Virus record (IMG/VR): IMGVR_UViG_3300031669_000069
Location: 1 to 43,471 of that record
Origin: a virus
Direction: 5' to 3' (one strand)
Length of the DNA stretch: 43,471 nt
Shown here: piece after piece, positions 24,127 to 31,814 of the stretch
Layout: each line of letters opens with the position of its first letter
How positions within the stretch are numbered: position 1 is the stretch's first letter
The notes under the pieces: model-generated
Seen by the model: the letters and a program-made list of their open reading frames with translations, nothing else
Database searches by the model: none
What the model was told of the DNA's origin: nothing
Made by a program: the position numbers and the translations under genes

Positions 24127-24711
24127 ATGCCCGGTTCTACTTATTCATACACCAAACTCATTACCTCTGAACATGCTGACAAAGCCAAGTTCATGGCGAC
24201 TGTGTCTGCCTCTTTCCAACCGTTCGCAGACCTTTTAGACCTCTACTCACAAGTTCCAACGCTTTATGATGTTGACCAAGCTGTAGGGGCACAGTTGGAT
24301 ATTATCGGGCAATGGGTAGGTAGAAATAGAAATTTGTCTCTCCCCATTGCGGGTGTATATTTTGCTTTTGATACTCCCGGTCTAGGGTTCGACCAAGGAG
24401 TATGGTTAGGTCCGTATGATTCAGCTACTGGAGTGGTTTCTTTGTCAGACCAGTACTTCAGACTCCTGATTAAATCGGCAATCATGAACAACCAATGGAA
24501 TGGAAGTTTAGCTGATGCCTATTTGTTTGCAGGGCAAGTTTTCGATGCTTTTGGATATTCATTTGTAATCAATGATTATTGTAATTTAACTATGTCTTTA
24601 GAGATACAAGGACCGGCAAACCCTCCACCTTTGGTCGTAGCTTTATTGACAGGTGGGTATTTCGATATCCGCCCAGCAGGTATCCTCATTTCATCATATA
24701 TTCACCCTTAG
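24127..24711 (+). CDS. Baseplate/tail protein DUF2612 (gpI-like)
   Basis: A 194-residue protein. YDVDQAVGAQLDIIGQWVGRNR, FDTPGLGFDQGVWLGPYD and LSDQYFRLLIKSAIMNNQWNGSLADAY are DUF2612 signatures. This family connects the gpJ wedge to the fibres. Follows gpJ and precedes the fibre gene as expected. Confidence 0.92.
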   Translation: MPGSTYSYTKLITSEHADKAKFMATVSASFQPFADLLDLYSQVPTLYDVDQAVGAQLDIIGQWVGRNRNLSLPIAGVYFAFDTPGLGFDQGVWLGPYDSATGVVSLSDQYFRLLIKSAIMNNQWNGSLADAYLFAGQVFDAFGYSFVINDYCNLTMSLEIQGPANPPPLVVALLTGGYFDIRPAGILISSYIHP

Positions 24712-24723
24712 AAAGGTTAAACC

Positions 24724-25401
24724 ATGCCAGTCAATAATTTTAAAGCCTTTGCTAGCGACCCAGCAGCAAACGTAATTACACAGTCTGCGTACGAAGCACT
24801 TACGGCTTTAATAGCAGACGGTTTCGCAACGGGTACAGCGGAATCTTCACAAGTTAATAAAGTGGTTAGGCAGAGCTCCATCATGGCAGCTGTACTAGCT
24901 CAGTTGATTTCAGACCAAACAGGTCAGGATTCTATAGATGATGGAACCACTACAACTTTGTTGGCTAACCTGAAAACAATTATCACACCTCCCGGTACGC
25001 TCATCTCTTACACGGGTACGGTTGCTCCACCGGGATATTTGCCCTGTCCTTCTTCGGTAACCAACGTTAGTAGAACTACTTATGCTAACTTATTTGCAGC
25101 CATCGGAACTACTTGGGGAGCAGGTGACGGTGTTACTACTTTCGGTATCCCGTACTTTGCACCGGGTTATGTTCCTGTACAGGGGACGCCGGGTGCTCTA
25201 ACGCATGGTGCTCTCCTATCACACACGCACTCTCCTCCCGCAGGAGGTACTGGATTCTTATATTTTCAAGCTGGTTATGGAGCTACTTATGTGACTCCCG
25301 GAAACTTTTTGAATCCTGTGGTCAATAACACCACCTCTGCAACAGGCGGCGCTAACAACTTAGCTGCCGGTATGGGTGTCTTAATTTGTGTCAAATACTA
25401 A
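24724..25401 (+). CDS. Tail fibre / collar-domain protein
   Basis: A 225-residue protein. The first 85 residues are helical (attachment region), residues about 89-152 a tail collar domain (PPGTLISYTGTVAPPGYLPC..., TYANLFAAIGTTWGAGDGVTTFGIPYFAPGYVPV), and the C-terminal part a Gly/Thr-rich tip with HGALLSHTHSPP, a His motif common in collar tips. C-terminus NNLAAGMGVLICVKY is shared with the spike at 21019. Likely the host-binding protein; only short, so additional receptor proteins may be encoded elsewhere. Confidence 0.85.
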   Translation: MPVNNFKAFASDPAANVITQSAYEALTALIADGFATGTAESSQVNKVVRQSSIMAAVLAQLISDQTGQDSIDDGTTTTLLANLKTIITPPGTLISYTGTVAPPGYLPCPSSVTNVSRTTYANLFAAIGTTWGAGDGVTTFGIPYFAPGYVPVQGTPGALTHGALLSHTHSPPAGGTGFLYFQAGYGATYVTPGNFLNPVVNNTTSATGGANNLAAGMGVLICVKY

Positions 25402-25410
25402 GAGGAAATT

Positions 25411-26097
25411 ATGAAAAACTACTATTTGTTCGACCAAACTACTTTTGAATATCTTCCTGCACCCGCGGGAGTACTTTATACCGCCCATCCAAACCCAGAA
25501 GAGCCAGGGAAGTGGTTGGTTCCTGAGTCAGCAACCCTATTGACTCCTCCTCCCTGCGTGGAAAATCAAATTCCAATATTCACAAATGGAAAATGGACAA
25601 TCCAACCAGACTTCAGAGGAGAAACTTGGTTCGATGCTCAAGGGAACGGGGTTGAAATAGTGGATATTGGCACTCCCCCGTCTACTTTAACACAAACTCT
25701 TCCTCCTGCAATTATCTTGGAACGTGCTAAAGCTGACCAAACTGTTGCAATAGACCAAGCGTGTGCTGTTGCCATTATGAAAGGGTTTACATCCTCAGCT
25801 CTTGGGGTTCCTCACACCTATCCATCTAAAATGGAAGACCAACAAAACTTGGCAGCTAACGTACTATCATCCACTTTACCGAACGGGCAGGTTGCCGGAT
25901 GGACAACACCACAGATATGTGCTACTCAAGACCCGACTCCAGTCTGGGCCTATCTGAGCCACACAGCTGCTGAAATTCAGCAAGTGGGAGAAGATGGAAA
26001 AGCCGCGATTTTGAACCATCGTATGCGCAACCAAACATTGCAAGACCAAATCGCACAAGCTACCACCGTTGCCGGAGTAGCTGCTGTAATGTGGTAA
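25411..26097 (+). CDS. Tail fibre assembly-like protein (DUF4376)
   Basis: A 228-residue protein. The N-terminal part (MKNYYLFDQTTFEYLPAPAG...PPPCVENQIPIFTNGKWTIQPDFRG) matches tail fibre assembly proteins. Residues about 105-225 form a DUF4376 domain (ERAKADQTVAIDQACA, VPHTYPSKMEDQQNLAA, ILNHRMRNQTLQDQIAQA). It follows the fibre gene with a strong AGAGGAAA site. Role: chaperone or a part of the fibre. Confidence 0.82.
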   Translation: MKNYYLFDQTTFEYLPAPAGVLYTAHPNPEEPGKWLVPESATLLTPPPCVENQIPIFTNGKWTIQPDFRGETWFDAQGNGVEIVDIGTPPSTLTQTLPPAIILERAKADQTVAIDQACAVAIMKGFTSSALGVPHTYPSKMEDQQNLAANVLSSTLPNGQVAGWTTPQICATQDPTPVWAYLSHTAAEIQQVGEDGKAAILNHRMRNQTLQDQIAQATTVAGVAAVMW

Positions 26098-26134
26098 TAA
26101 TAATTTTCAATCTGTAAATAAAGGGAGCTAGCAA

Positions 26135-26371
26135 ATGAACGACGATAGACGTGCACATGAACGCCTAACTGTTCTCGAAGATAGAGTCACCACTCTTGAA
26201 AATGGGATGTCCGAAAACACTGCCATAACTAAAAGAGTTGATGCCAATACGAAAGAATTGGTTATGCTTCTAAAAGGGGCAAAAGGATTGCGCGCTTTCA
26301 TTGTGTGGGCAACGCCATTGTTAGCCACAATAAGTATTGCTTTCACTTATATCAAAGGCCACTGGAAATGA
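26135..26371 (+). CDS. Coiled-coil membrane protein, holin-associated candidate
   Basis: A 78-residue protein: a polar helical N-terminus (RAHERLTVLEDRVTTLENG) and one C-terminal membrane segment (residues 53-73, FIVWATPLLATISIAFTYI), then KGHWK. This XhlA-like shape and the ATGA overlap with the endolysin gene suggest a holin or holin partner. AAGGGAG site upstream. No homology can be proven from the sequence alone. Confidence 0.7.
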   Translation: MNDDRRAHERLTVLEDRVTTLENGMSENTAITKRVDANTKELVMLLKGAKGLRAFIVWATPLLATISIAFTYIKGHWK

Positions 26372-26877
26372 TTGGCGATTTCGATAAAGCCTTTTCGATA
26401 GTAGTTTACGAAGAAGGTGGCACAGACCCTGACCGAGCATACCAATCTCCAGAGCAAGCAATCGCGCGAGGGGACTCCGGTGGGGAGACCAAGTTTGGAA
26501 TTTCCAAGAAAGCATACCCGAACCTTGACATCAAGAATCTTACCCTTGACCAAGCAAAAGAAATTTATAATTCCGAATACTGGGTCAAAATCAAGGGTGA
26601 CCAGCTCCCGTGGCCTCTCTGTCTTTTTGTGTTCGATTCTGCAATTAATCAAGGGGTAGATGCTGCGATAAAGATGCTTCAGAAAACTGTCGGAGTTGCA
26701 CAGGATGGAATCTTAGGTAGAGATACTCTCGCAGTAGCTACCAAAGCAAACCAGTTCAAGAGTGCGCAATTCATGGCAGTTCGAGGGTTGAGGTACACTG
26801 GCACGCGGGGTTTTGATGTAGACGGAAAAGACTGGTTTACTAGGCTTTTCGATGTAGCAATGAAAAGTAGCACGTAG
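26368..26877 (+). CDS. Endolysin, GH108 muramidase with PG-binding domain
   Basis: A 169-residue lysozyme that cuts the glycan backbone of peptidoglycan. FDKAFSIVVYEEGG (catalytic Glu16 in the EGG motif), GGETKFGISKKAYP and LPWPLCLFVFDSAINQG are glycosyl hydrolase 108 features; the C-terminal half (AIKMLQKTVGVAQDGILGRDTL) is the type 3 peptidoglycan-binding domain. There is no signal peptide, so export through a holin is expected. ATG at 26368 overlaps the upstream stop. Confidence 0.92.
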   Translation: MIGDFDKAFSIVVYEEGGTDPDRAYQSPEQAIARGDSGGETKFGISKKAYPNLDIKNLTLDQAKEIYNSEYWVKIKGDQLPWPLCLFVFDSAINQGVDAAIKMLQKTVGVAQDGILGRDTLAVATKANQFKSAQFMAVRGLRYTGTRGFDVDGKDWFTRLFDVAMKSST

Positions 26878-26906
26878 CACTCTTTCAATTTTAAAAGGAT
26901 AGAATC

Positions 26907-27527
26907 ATGAATACTTTTACCAAGCAACAATTGATACACATTGCAATAGGTGTAGTTGCCTTCATAACATGGATTGGTTTATTGGTAGCCAGCCGATTCG
27001 TCGCAGATGGAGCCGGATTCTTGGCCACCTTCTCCGATATCATCATGCTGGCCAAGACCACCTGCGTCAGTGCGGTAGCGATTGCAACGGCAGTCGGGAA
27101 CTTTAATGCGCCGGGAATCAAACCTTCTCCCAAGGTTGTTGCTACCTCTGAAATCCCTGCAGTTTCAAGTCAGGCTGGTTTCATTCAGGTGCGCTTGATG
27201 GTTTTGTTGGCAGTTCTTTCAGTTGGCGCTTTTGGCTTGGCCGCTTGCAGTTCTATTACCGGACCTCAGGCTACTACCCAATCCGCACAAGTCAGTTATG
27301 TTCGCGCATGCACCGCTTATGGGGCAGCATTCGAGGCAGCACTGCACGCAAGAGAAGCCGGCAAGCTGACGTCAGCTCAAATCAGTCAGGTGGGGCAAAT
27401 TGATAAACAGATAACCCCAATTTGTACCGGACAGCTTCCCACTGACCCTGTGGCAGCTACTCAACAGATCACAGCTGCTCTGACTAGTTTGGCTGTACTC
27501 GGGGCAGTCAATCACCTCAGTAAGTAA
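26907..27527 (+). CDS. Membrane protein fused to a lipoprotein-like domain (lysis region)
   Basis: A 206-residue frame. Hydrophobic segments at about 11-30 and 42-65 resemble a two-span holin. Residues 98-114 (MVLLAVLSVGAFGLAAC) form a complete lipoprotein signal with an LAAC lipobox (Cys114), followed by an Ala/Gln-rich helical domain. Either one protein has three spans, or a second product starts at Met98 (27198), where AGGTG lies 6 nt upstream, and is processed to an outer- or inner-membrane lipoprotein of 92 residues. Holin/spanin-type roles are inferred from the site next to the endolysin. Confidence 0.7.
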   Translation: MNTFTKQQLIHIAIGVVAFITWIGLLVASRFVADGAGFLATFSDIIMLAKTTCVSAVAIATAVGNFNAPGIKPSPKVVATSEIPAVSSQAGFIQVRLMVLLAVLSVGAFGLAACSSITGPQATTQSAQVSYVRACTAYGAAFEAALHAREAGKLTSAQISQVGQIDKQITPICTGQLPTDPVAATQQITAALTSLAVLGAVNHLSK

Positions 27528-27555
27528 TCCAACTCTTTTCTAAAAAGGAATCATC

Positions 27556-27870
27556 ATGTCCGAACAACAGAATCAAAATGTGGTGGGTGATACCATCAAA
27601 CAAACAGTCGAAGCACTGGCTCCTGCTATCATAGCAGCCGGTGTAGCTTCGAACCCGAATGCTGCTGCCATTGCATCGCTGGCACCAGTCGCCCTCCAGT
27701 TCCTCCAGAGCGCGACAGCCTTGCAACAAGCTGGCGCACTAAGCCCTGAACAATTGGCCTATATGTTCAGCAGCATGGGTCAAGGGATTCAATCCACTCA
27801 TGATAAATGGGCAGCGATGGATGCTGCGGATGCTGCCAAAAAGATGCAAGGTGTCAAGTCCCAAGGTTGA
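27556..27870 (+). CDS. Hypothetical Ala-rich protein (lysis region)
   Basis: A 104-residue protein, MSEQQNQNVVGDTIKQTVEA..., with a weakly hydrophobic Ala-rich middle (ALAPAIIAAGVASNPNAAAIASLAPVALQFL) that could be an amphipathic helix, and a polar C-terminus. AAAAGGA precedes the ATG. Its stop is followed at once by the lipase start. Function unknown. Confidence 0.7.
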   Translation: MSEQQNQNVVGDTIKQTVEALAPAIIAAGVASNPNAAAIASLAPVALQFLQSATALQQAGALSPEQLAYMFSSMGQGIQSTHDKWAAMDAADAAKKMQGVKSQG

Positions 27871-28473
27871 ATGATGATTTCCGACCTCGATGCCGCCAAG
27901 CTCTGCCTAGCTGCCTATACCGGTAAATCTGCTGGATGGGAGAAGTGGTTGGATGTTGGCGGTGTCGTGGCTGGAATCAAAAAGGTTGCCGATATTACCA
28001 TTGTTGCCTTTAGGGGTTCTGACTCCTGTGAAGATTGGTTACGAGACCTCGATGAAGTCCCAGAAGAGCATCCGGACCTTGGATATGTCCATTCTGGATT
28101 TCTGGAAGGTATGGACGCGTTTTACGGCGTTTTACGGCCTTTGTTGAAAGGGGATATATACTTGGTAGGGCACTCCCTCGGCGCCGCGCATGCGTGCATT
28201 CTAGCCGGCCTAATGGCCGAACATCCGCCGAAGCGATTATCCCTTTTCGGGTGCCCACGGCCGGGATTCGAAGAATTGCGTAAATTGGTGATGAAATCTT
28301 GGCCAATGATTACTTCTTACCGCAACAGGGATGACCCCGTCACAGAAGTTCCCTACCTGCTAGGTTTATATGAACACATCATAGAACCTACGCGCCTTTT
28401 CTCACCGACCAATCCGCTCAATCCGGCATCGGAACATTCGATATATCTCTATATCGAAGCACTTCAGAAATAA
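27871..28473 (+). CDS. Class 3 lipase-like alpha/beta hydrolase
   Basis: A 200-residue hydrolase. ITIVAFRGSDSCEDWLRDLD is the oxyanion-side motif of class 3 lipases, VGHSLGAAHA holds the nucleophile Ser (GHSLG), RNRDDPVTEVP the Asp and SEHSIYLY the His, so the triad is complete. No signal peptide. It starts directly after the previous stop, with a choice of two adjacent ATGs. In the lysis cassette it could attack outer-membrane or other lipids at lysis; the substrate is unknown. Confidence 0.85.
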   Translation: MMISDLDAAKLCLAAYTGKSAGWEKWLDVGGVVAGIKKVADITIVAFRGSDSCEDWLRDLDEVPEEHPDLGYVHSGFLEGMDAFYGVLRPLLKGDIYLVGHSLGAAHACILAGLMAEHPPKRLSLFGCPRPGFEELRKLVMKSWPMITSYRNRDDPVTEVPYLLGLYEHIIEPTRLFSPTNPLNPASEHSIYLYIEALQK

Positions 28474-28596
28474 AGTTAACCGATTGGCAAGATTAATCCC
28501 GTCGAATGTCATGCACTTGGGGGAAACGGTTCCCAGCACATCCAGCCCTTTGCCGTCTAGAAGAGGTTAGCCTTCTGTATCCGAGTTTCCCCCAGT
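28474..28596. other. Spacer with nested inverted repeats between convergent genes
   Basis: TGGGGGAAAC (28518-28527) pairs with GTTTCCCCCA (28585-28594), enclosing an AGAAG/CTTCT hairpin. There is no T-run, so it is not a classical terminator; it could be a bidirectional transcription barrier or part of a 3' UTR. No gene is visible. Confidence 0.45.
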
Positions 28597-28968
28597 TTAA
28601 TTGTGGTCAGAGTCCATCGGGTTTCGGAGTTGGGCCATTATCTTTCGATAACAAGTCCATCGCTTCCCGTACCCATGGTCCAGTCCCCAACGAAGCAAAA
28701 ACATCTGTTGCGACTTGCTGAACCAGTATGGGCGCTTAAACGGCCACGTTCGGTCTCGGATAGATTGGGCGGCAAACTCGTAGAAAGTTTCTTCCCTGAA
28801 TTGAGCAATGCCGCAGGATACCCCATCGTCACCACAGTGGAATCGCCCAGACTTGGTTAGGTGCTGTCCGCTGCTTTCACAGAAGACAATCTTTTTGACC
28901 AGCCAAGGATTCGCTGCCTGCGCTGAAAAGGTGATTGCCATTAAAATTGCAAATAGAAATATCTTCAT
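28597..28968 (-). CDS. Exported lytic transglycosylase-like protein
   Basis: A 123-residue protein with signal peptide MKIFLFAILMAITFSAQA cut before AN. The mature part has CESSGQH (catalytic-type Glu31), GDDGVSCGIAQFREETF and a C-terminal helical portion, the pattern of short SLT-type lysozymes. Cys30, Cys45, Cys52 could form disulfides in the periplasm. GGAG lies 7 nt before the ATG, which overlaps the stop of the upstream micro-gene (ATGA). Encoded opposite to the main lysis genes, so it may act at another time, e.g. exit aid or exclusion of other phages. Confidence 0.8.
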   Translation of the reverse strand: MKIFLFAILMAITFSAQAANPWLVKKIVFCESSGQHLTKSGRFHCGDDGVSCGIAQFREETFYEFAAQSIRDRTWPFKRPYWFSKSQQMFLLRWGLDHGYGKRWTCYRKIMAQLRNPMDSDHN

Positions 28969-29072
28969 CCTAGTACTCCAGTTAATAAGAACATCACAAT
29001 AACAACACCAGCTACTACAAAGACTACCCAGTGTATGTCATTGTGCCCTTGATAAACTTCCCAGCCCTTCAT
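28965..29072 (-). CDS. Micro membrane protein, 35 aa
   Basis: MKGWEVYQGHNDIHW then one hydrophobic segment (VVFVVAGVVIVMFLLTGVLG). Its ATG overlaps the stop of the upstream gene and its stop overlaps the start of the transglycosylase gene, both as ATGA, which strongly suggests a real coupled gene. A single-span protein between these genes could anchor or release the transglycosylase; no family is recognised. Confidence 0.65.
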   Translation of the reverse strand: MKGWEVYQGHNDIHWVVFVVAGVVIVMFLLTGVLG

Positions 29073-29401
29073 TGGTCGCCCTCCTGTTCAAGTTGTTCAA
29101 CAGACATGGTTTCTGCTTCAACTATGTTGGCGGCTCGTTCTTTCCAGTATGCTAGTGCCCCTTTTGAAAGAACCAAGCCGGTGTAAATAGGAGCATCAAT
29201 TCCCCCTCTGAAAGATGCTTCCGCGCCATCCCGGAGCTTGCTCAAATCTTCGTCCGGGATATTCGAGAGGTATTCTTCGAAGTTAGTTTTCTCGAACGGG
29301 TAGTAATTCTCAGCCAGATTTTCCTTATCCTCCAGCAAGTAGGCAACCTTCGAATTGATGAGACGTGTTCTTTGGTTTTCATAGAATGTGCGGTTTTTCA
29401 T
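29069..29401 (-). CDS. Hypothetical acidic protein
   Basis: A 110-residue soluble, acidic protein, MKNRTFYENQRTRL..., with EEYLSNIPDEDLSKLRDGAEASF and an acidic C-terminus (MSVEQLEQEGDQ). ATG at 29401 chosen because TAGGAGA lies 7 nt upstream; a longer frame exists but has no ribosome site. First member of the three-gene overlapping set that ends with the transglycosylase. Function unknown. Confidence 0.75.
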   Translation of the reverse strand: MKNRTFYENQRTRLINSKVAYLLEDKENLAENYYPFEKTNFEEYLSNIPDEDLSKLRDGAEASFRGGIDAPIYTGLVLSKGALAYWKERAANIVEAETMSVEQLEQEGDQ

Positions 29402-29489
29402 TTCATTTCTCCTATTTCCTGCCCTGCCCCATATAAGGGAGGGCAATTTTAAATTTGGTTGCGAGCCGTATGCTAGGCTGGATTTTGGG

Positions 29490-29711
29490 TCAACCTTCGA
29501 CACTTCTCAAGGTATCTTGTCCATCGTTGGCAAGGGCACCAATTATTCGCATCACAGCATGATTGCTACCGACTACTGCAAAGAAATTGCGTTGGTCAAA
29601 TATGGCAACGCAATCTTGGCTAATACCAATGTTAGTTGTCATGACGGTCAAACCGGCAATTTTGGCAGCGGCTTCGAGTTCTCTGCGATTGTTGTTGAAC
29701 AAGGCTTTCAT
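29490..29711 (-). CDS. Hypothetical small protein
   Basis: A 73-residue alpha/beta protein (MKALFNNNRRELEAAAKIAG, FFAVVGSNHAVMRIIGALA). AGGAGATAG lies well placed before the ATG. It follows the polymerase gene by 33 nt on the same strand, with a possible weak promoter TTGCCT-16-TTAATT in between. No known motif. Confidence 0.7.
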   Translation of the reverse strand: MKALFNNNRRELEAAAKIAGLTVMTTNIGISQDCVAIFDQRNFFAVVGSNHAVMRIIGALANDGQDTLRSVEG

Positions 29712-29744
29712 TTCTATCTCCTGAGTTAATTAACGATGGATAGA

Positions 29745-31814
29745 TTATGAGGCAACAGACTCCTCTTGGCACGCACTTTCGTTATCTTTTTCAACCTTTT
29801 TTAAATACCCGATATCATACAAGATTCTTGTTGATTCTTCTTCGTATCTAGGGTAGTCAATATCATCAGGGAATTCTGCCGGCAAGTCCATGCAAGGCTT
29901 CGCACCAGTAGTGAGCGCCACCTTATTCCCCGTTTTCGCGTAGATGATATCGCCTTGTTCGCCGACAGCAAAATACCATCGGATCACTTTGCCAAGGAAG
30001 ATCCCACTGACCACCGGATTGCCCGGTTCCACTGGGTCACCTTTAACTGCCCCTCCTGAAACGGCGCGCATGGTAGTGAACTTGGTAAGGTCTCGACATT
30101 CCCTTATTGTATCTATCAGCGGCTTTCCTGTGGCAATAAAGTTCTTAACTGCCTCTACACAGATTTCATTGACAGCATTCTTTTTCGGCGCAGTTGGCCC
30201 GTAGGCTCCTTTTAGTTTGAACTGCTTCCCCTTCTGTGGGGTTTCATAGACTGCAATGTAGTTGTTAATGTCTCGACTGTAGGTTGCTTTGTACCGAACT
30301 TCTTCAGTGCTGAAGCCGGTATCTTTTTCCCACTGTTTAACAATCGCATTGAATTCTGTTTCCATCCGGCGCAAACATTTAACAACGATGCCGTCCGTAT
30401 TGATTGAGGTAACTTCGATGCCGGACAGTTCGAATCGCTCAGCCAACATGAGAATCGAAAGCTGCCCAGTGACCGTAACTTGAATCATTAAATTCGGCGC
30501 ATACACAATTGACCAAGGACTACCTAGTTTACCGAATGTACCGTTCGCTACAATTTTCAAACATTCTGCGACGATTATGTTACCGGCCTCTTTTGCAGAA
30601 ACCCGTTCCACCACTATCCCGTTATACACCAGCAAGAAACTTTGCCCGAGATTGGCAGGTGCCATACCAGCATTGAGAATCATCCTCGGGTAGTATGAAG
30701 TCACATCAGTATCTGCTATAAAGTAATCAGCATCTGCTAGGTGCGCAATACTTTTTTCTTGGCTGTGCAACCCTCCGATACCAAATTTATATTTGCACTT
30801 ACCCATCTCAATGACCAGTTCCCCAAGTTCAGGAGGCATGATGGTCGAACCGTTTTCATGGATGACGAAGTTTGCATTCCGGACTAATCCAAGAACATAG
30901 TTCATCAATTCTGACTGGTATTTGATGAAACTTGGAACTTGGTATTTGTAACTGGTTCCAGGTGGTATTTCAGTTCTTGCTAAATGCTTCCGCCCAGTAG
31001 TACGCCGGACCTCAGACCCGATGATGGCTTCTGCCATCTGAGCATCTGATAAGGACCGAAGGTCGATACCATACCGGAGCCCCATTTGCTCACGAAGCTC
31101 AATTTGTGGCAACACTGCATTGTAAAGGATGATGGTGTTGTCAAGGTCGTTGATACAATACCGACGAAGAATTGCAATCTGATTTTCTGATAACACTGTA
31201 CCTGGTTCAAAAGGCAAATCTTGCAATCGTGGAGCATGCAATCTACCAGCACAGACTTTCAAACCTGGCGACAACGCGGTCAGCTCAATCAGGTCAATTT
31301 GATTAACGACCAGCTTCTTGACCTTGAACTTCTTGTAAACATCCTGCGGCCGAAGATTCTGCTGAATGAGCATATCTGTGGCTATCCACAAAGCTTCCGA
31401 ACTGTTGTCAGCAAGCGCAACCGCTGTTACCGGAAAGTCGAACTCGAGGCCGTTAAAGTCGACTAGCAGGAAGTTATCCAGAATCCATCGCAGCTTCGGG
31501 ATGTCCAAGGAGTAAGCATAGCCGAGCTCAAGGTATGTGACTTTGCCGCTGTCGATTCCCTTGAAGGCGAACAGGCAGTAATTGGGGTAAACCTCAATGT
31601 CGAAGACTAGCCGTTCTTTGTTCAGCGAAGCCTGATACAGCTCCATATCCTGATAAAGATCAGGGACCCATGCTCGGGCCTCTTCTAAGCCAGGCAAATA
31701 GTCGGGCCGAGTCCAGAACCGCTCCGGTGGGATTGATTTCGGTTTCTCTTTCTTGGGAGGTTTAGGTGGAGGCCGGTCATCCCACCAAAGTCCGCAGAGG
31801 TCCGCGCGGGCCAT
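29745..31814 (-). CDS. DNA polymerase, family B
   Basis: A 689-residue replicase with proofreading. Exonuclease motifs: VFDIEVYP (Asp72, Glu74), VDFNGLEFD (Asn121/Asp126) and YCINDLDNT (Tyr219, Asp223). Polymerase motifs: A DTDVTSYYP (Asp370), B KIVANGTFGKLGS (Lys420, Asn424), C SINTDGIVV (Asp474). In motif C the usual first Asp of DTD is Asn, but the catalytic second Asp is kept. The first 40 residues are Pro/Lys-rich. Its ATG overlaps the stop of the clamp gene (TAATG), so polymerase and clamp are made together. Confidence 0.9.
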   Translation of the reverse strand: MARADLCGLWWDDRPPPKPPKKEKPKSIPPERFWTRPDYLPGLEEARAWVPDLYQDMELYQASLNKERLVFDIEVYPNYCLFAFKGIDSGKVTYLELGYAYSLDIPKLRWILDNFLLVDFNGLEFDFPVTAVALADNSSEALWIATDMLIQQNLRPQDVYKKFKVKKLVVNQIDLIELTALSPGLKVCAGRLHAPRLQDLPFEPGTVLSENQIAILRRYCINDLDNTIILYNAVLPQIELREQMGLRYGIDLRSLSDAQMAEAIIGSEVRRTTGRKHLARTEIPPGTSYKYQVPSFIKYQSELMNYVLGLVRNANFVIHENGSTIMPPELGELVIEMGKCKYKFGIGGLHSQEKSIAHLADADYFIADTDVTSYYPRMILNAGMAPANLGQSFLLVYNGIVVERVSAKEAGNIIVAECLKIVANGTFGKLGSPWSIVYAPNLMIQVTVTGQLSILMLAERFELSGIEVTSINTDGIVVKCLRRMETEFNAIVKQWEKDTGFSTEEVRYKATYSRDINNYIAVYETPQKGKQFKLKGAYGPTAPKKNAVNEICVEAVKNFIATGKPLIDTIRECRDLTKFTTMRAVSGGAVKGDPVEPGNPVVSGIFLGKVIRWYFAVGEQGDIIYAKTGNKVALTTGAKPCMDLPAEFPDDIDYPRYEEESTRILYDIGYLKKVEKDNESACQEESVAS

